DNA from: Candidatus Neomarinimicrobiota bacterium
GTDB lineage: Bacteria; Fidelibacterota; Fidelibacteria; Fidelibacterales; Fidelibacteraceae
Length of the DNA: 64,000 nt
Direction: 5' to 3'
Assembly (NCBI GenBank): GCA_021157965.1
Contig: JAGGVO010000041.1
Coordinates: forward strand, 1 to 64,000
Made by a program: the position numbers and the translations under genes. The first letter of the stretch is position 1. The number at the start of each line of letters is the position of its first letter. Below, one piece after another: positions 62,539-64,000 of this stretch. A model generated the notes under the pieces. It saw nothing but the letters and a program-made list of their open reading frames with translations, searched no databases and was not told where the DNA came from.

Positions 62539-63342
62539 TTATTTGGATTCTCCCTGTTTTAACAGATTGGGGATTTCTTCCAGGCTTTTTCCCAGGTTGA
62601 ATTCTTTATCAATGAGAGTAGCGTCAAAATGTCCGGTGCGAAAGAAAGCATCTGCCTGCTCAAAGGTCTCTTTGCTGAAAAGAAGACCGGTATGAACCTG
62701 TTGGATAATCATGAAATCGGCATAACCGGGTAATTTCGTTTCAACAACCCGGACTTTTCCGTCGTCATCTCCATCCAGCAGAAGGCTGAAACCGATTTCA
62801 TTTTTCATTCCCCCGGCAAGGATGGCAAATTCACAGGATGGGGGAGGCAACTGTTTATAATGGGCATGTTTATTGGAAAACCGCAATTCCTGTCCCGGCG
62901 TATCGGTCCACCACCGGTACAGGGGAATCCTGTTCCACAGATCGGCGGATAACGCTCCCTGATTGGGCGGAGCCACCATAAGCCAGCGGTAGATGGGAAT
63001 TTCCGGATGGGCATAGTGCATTTCCCGGGCCACCAGATTCCCCATGCTGTGTGTAATCAACAAAATGGTATCCTGTTTTGTCTGGGCCTTAATCCATGTG
63101 GCCAGATCTTCCCCGTGTTCACGAATTGTTTTTTCCGTCGAGGGGTAGAAAAAATTAAACGTTTTATACCCGGCCTGATTCAACCGCCATTCCAGAAGGG
63201 CAAATACTTCCGGAAAGCCCAAAATGCCATGAACCAGTATCACGGGGTAGCGGGTAGGGTCGGGCTGTGACGGGAAAGCACCTTGATTCAGGATAAATAC
63301 CATCAGAAAAATTTTAATTACAACAGATATTTTTCTTTTCAT
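62539..63342 (-). CDS. Exported lipase-like alpha/beta hydrolase
   Basis: A 267-residue hydrolase with a signal peptide (MKRKISVVIKIFLMVFILNQ). The oxyanion segment YPVILVHGILGFPEVFALLE and the nucleophile elbow LLITHSMGNLVARE are seen; the usual GxSxG first Gly is Thr (THSMG). A late His is in QQVHTGLL. It resembles triacylglycerol lipases and PGAP1-like hydrolases. The open frame to 63558 lies inside the next gene and is rejected; ATG at 63342 overlaps that gene's stop (ATGA). Confidence 0.82.
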   Translation of the reverse strand: MKRKISVVIKIFLMVFILNQGAFPSQPDPTRYPVILVHGILGFPEVFALLEWRLNQAGYKTFNFFYPSTEKTIREHGEDLATWIKAQTKQDTILLITHSMGNLVAREMHYAHPEIPIYRWLMVAPPNQGALSADLWNRIPLYRWWTDTPGQELRFSNKHAHYKQLPPPSCEFAILAGGMKNEIGFSLLLDGDDDGKVRVVETKLPGYADFMIIQQVHTGLLFSKETFEQADAFFRTGHFDATLIDKEFNLGKSLEEIPNLLKQGESK

Positions 63343-64000
63343 TTGCTTTCTGATTTGCTCCTTTGATGTGTTATAAAAATAACTCCGCCAATAAGTGCCG
63401 GAAACACCACATTCAGCACAAAAACCATGAGAGGAACAGCGATTCCAACAGCAGTGGGGACACCAAAATCCGCCAAAAGCCAGGCTGTTGCATTTTCTCT
63501 GATTCCCAAACCACTGACAGATACAGGCAGGGCGGCGGCGCCCATGGCAATGATGCAAACAGCCGACACCGTAAACCAGTCGACCGAAAGCATGCGTAAT
63601 AAAATCCAGTACTGAAAAATAAAAACAAAATAGATTCCCAGGGTTAAAACTGCTGTTTTCGCTGCAATCAGTTTATAGCGGATACCTGAAAGTTGCCATT
63701 TTTTTATCCAGGGTTTTTCTCGCAGCTTATATAAGATAAAAGCTCCTGTTGCCGGGATCAGAGAAAAGAGTAAAAAAACCTTATGTTGAGGAAAAAGCAA
63801 AACAACGGCAGGACCAAACAGAAATAAAATAACTGCAGAAATCGTGATTTTTTCAATACCATAGGCTGTAACCCGGTTTCGGGTTTTTCCGGGAATAAAA
63901 AGCATTTTTGCAGCTTCTCCATGACCGCCGGGAACCGTCAACCGGAAAGCAAATCCCATAAAAAATACTTTAATCAATTCCGGATTATTTATTTCATGAC
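63339..64000 (-). CDS. Flippase-like membrane protein (LPG synthase TM / UPF0104 type), partial
   Basis: The frame is open to the right edge of the window, so the N-terminal part is missing; a TTG at 63977 is internal and not a start. Visible are MGFAFRLTVPGGHGEAAKM, which corresponds to the conserved loop of this family, and about five membrane segments (KITISAVILFLFGPAVVLLF, VLTLGIYFVFIFQYWILL, AAALPVSVSGLGIRENA). Family members span the inner membrane with 7-8 helices and move or modify lipids. The lipase gene is coupled to it, which hints at lipid-linked work. Confidence 0.78.
   Translation of the reverse strand, partial: HEINNPELIKVFFMGFAFRLTVPGGHGEAAKMLFIPGKTRNRVTAYGIEKITISAVILFLFGPAVVLLFPQHKVFLLFSLIPATGAFILYKLREKPWIKKWQLSGIRYKLIAAKTAVLTLGIYFVFIFQYWILLRMLSVDWFTVSAVCIIAMGAAALPVSVSGLGIRENATAWLLADFGVPTAVGIAVPLMVFVLNVVFPALIGGVIFITHQRSKSESK

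Noticed and set aside
63343-63558. Cys-rich N-terminal extension of the lipase-like protein
   Set aside because: It is the other frame of the flippase-like gene; the signal peptide begins at 63342.

Overview
The window looks like a chromosome segment from an uncultured or poorly studied member of the FCB superphylum (Marinimicrobia/Calditrichota/Ignavibacteria-like). This is inferred from family content, not from a phylogeny. Several secreted proteins end in the FCB-type sorting tail with the core NYPNPFNP and a final short beta segment, a PorV-like outer-membrane protein is present, and large TonB-dependent receptors carry an N-terminal carboxypeptidase-like domain. There are also many lipoproteins and an S46 dipeptidyl-peptidase. 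No rRNA, CRISPR array, transposase or phage gene was seen. The one tRNA is tRNA-Asp(GTC) on the minus strand.

Bases 1-20977 (plus strand) read as one long, tightly packed carbohydrate-use operon. It runs: a secreted protein tail cut by the window edge; a TonB-dependent receptor; a large secreted protein; a degenerate parvulin-like lipoprotein; a PorV-like porin; a secreted (alpha/alpha)-barrel-like protein with a LamG domain and sorting tail; a debranching-enzyme-like lipoprotein; a sugar-binding protein with two ABC permeases (no ATPase); a zinc alcohol/polyol dehydrogenase; a GH130 mannoside phosphorylase-type enzyme; and another barrel-like lipoprotein. The inferred route is outer-membrane capture and surface cleavage, periplasmic trimming, ABC import, then phosphorolysis in the cytoplasm. 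Bases 21552-23681 encode an S46 dipeptidyl-peptidase of DPP7 type.

Bases 23870-30162 (minus) hold tRNA-Asp with its own promoter, a polyferredoxin membrane protein with three HMA-like folds that lack CxxC, and a secreted beta-propeller/lamin-tail protein. Bases 28750-47461 (minus) are the most unusual region. Two paralogous three-gene cassettes (TonB receptor, DUF4876-like lipoprotein, outer-membrane barrel), each linked by short overlaps, flank an ABC-2 exporter set, a DUF4857-like membrane protein, an M16 peptidase lipoprotein and a clan CD (gingipain/caspase-like) lipoprotein with HEAT repeats. I read this as one envelope system for uptake or processing of an unknown ligand, possibly a peptide or metal complex.

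Bases 47848-55070 (minus) contain an ApbE lipoprotein behind a telomere-like hexamer repeat, a small SeqA-N/RAMA-like DNA-binding protein, and a complete suf operon (sufB-sufC-sufD-sufS-sufT-like-rrf2). The suf promoter overlaps a dyad that suits the Rrf2 regulator encoded at the operon end. Bases 55360-64000 hold a CoA-type Nudix hydrolase, a plus-strand membrane GAF/PAS protein without an output domain, and a minus-strand run: a divergent L,D-transpeptidase-like protein, an aldo/keto reductase, a D-2-hydroxyacid dehydrogenase, a 32-residue ORF resembling the end of an FMN_bind domain, a lipase-like hydrolase, and a flippase-like membrane protein cut by the window edge.
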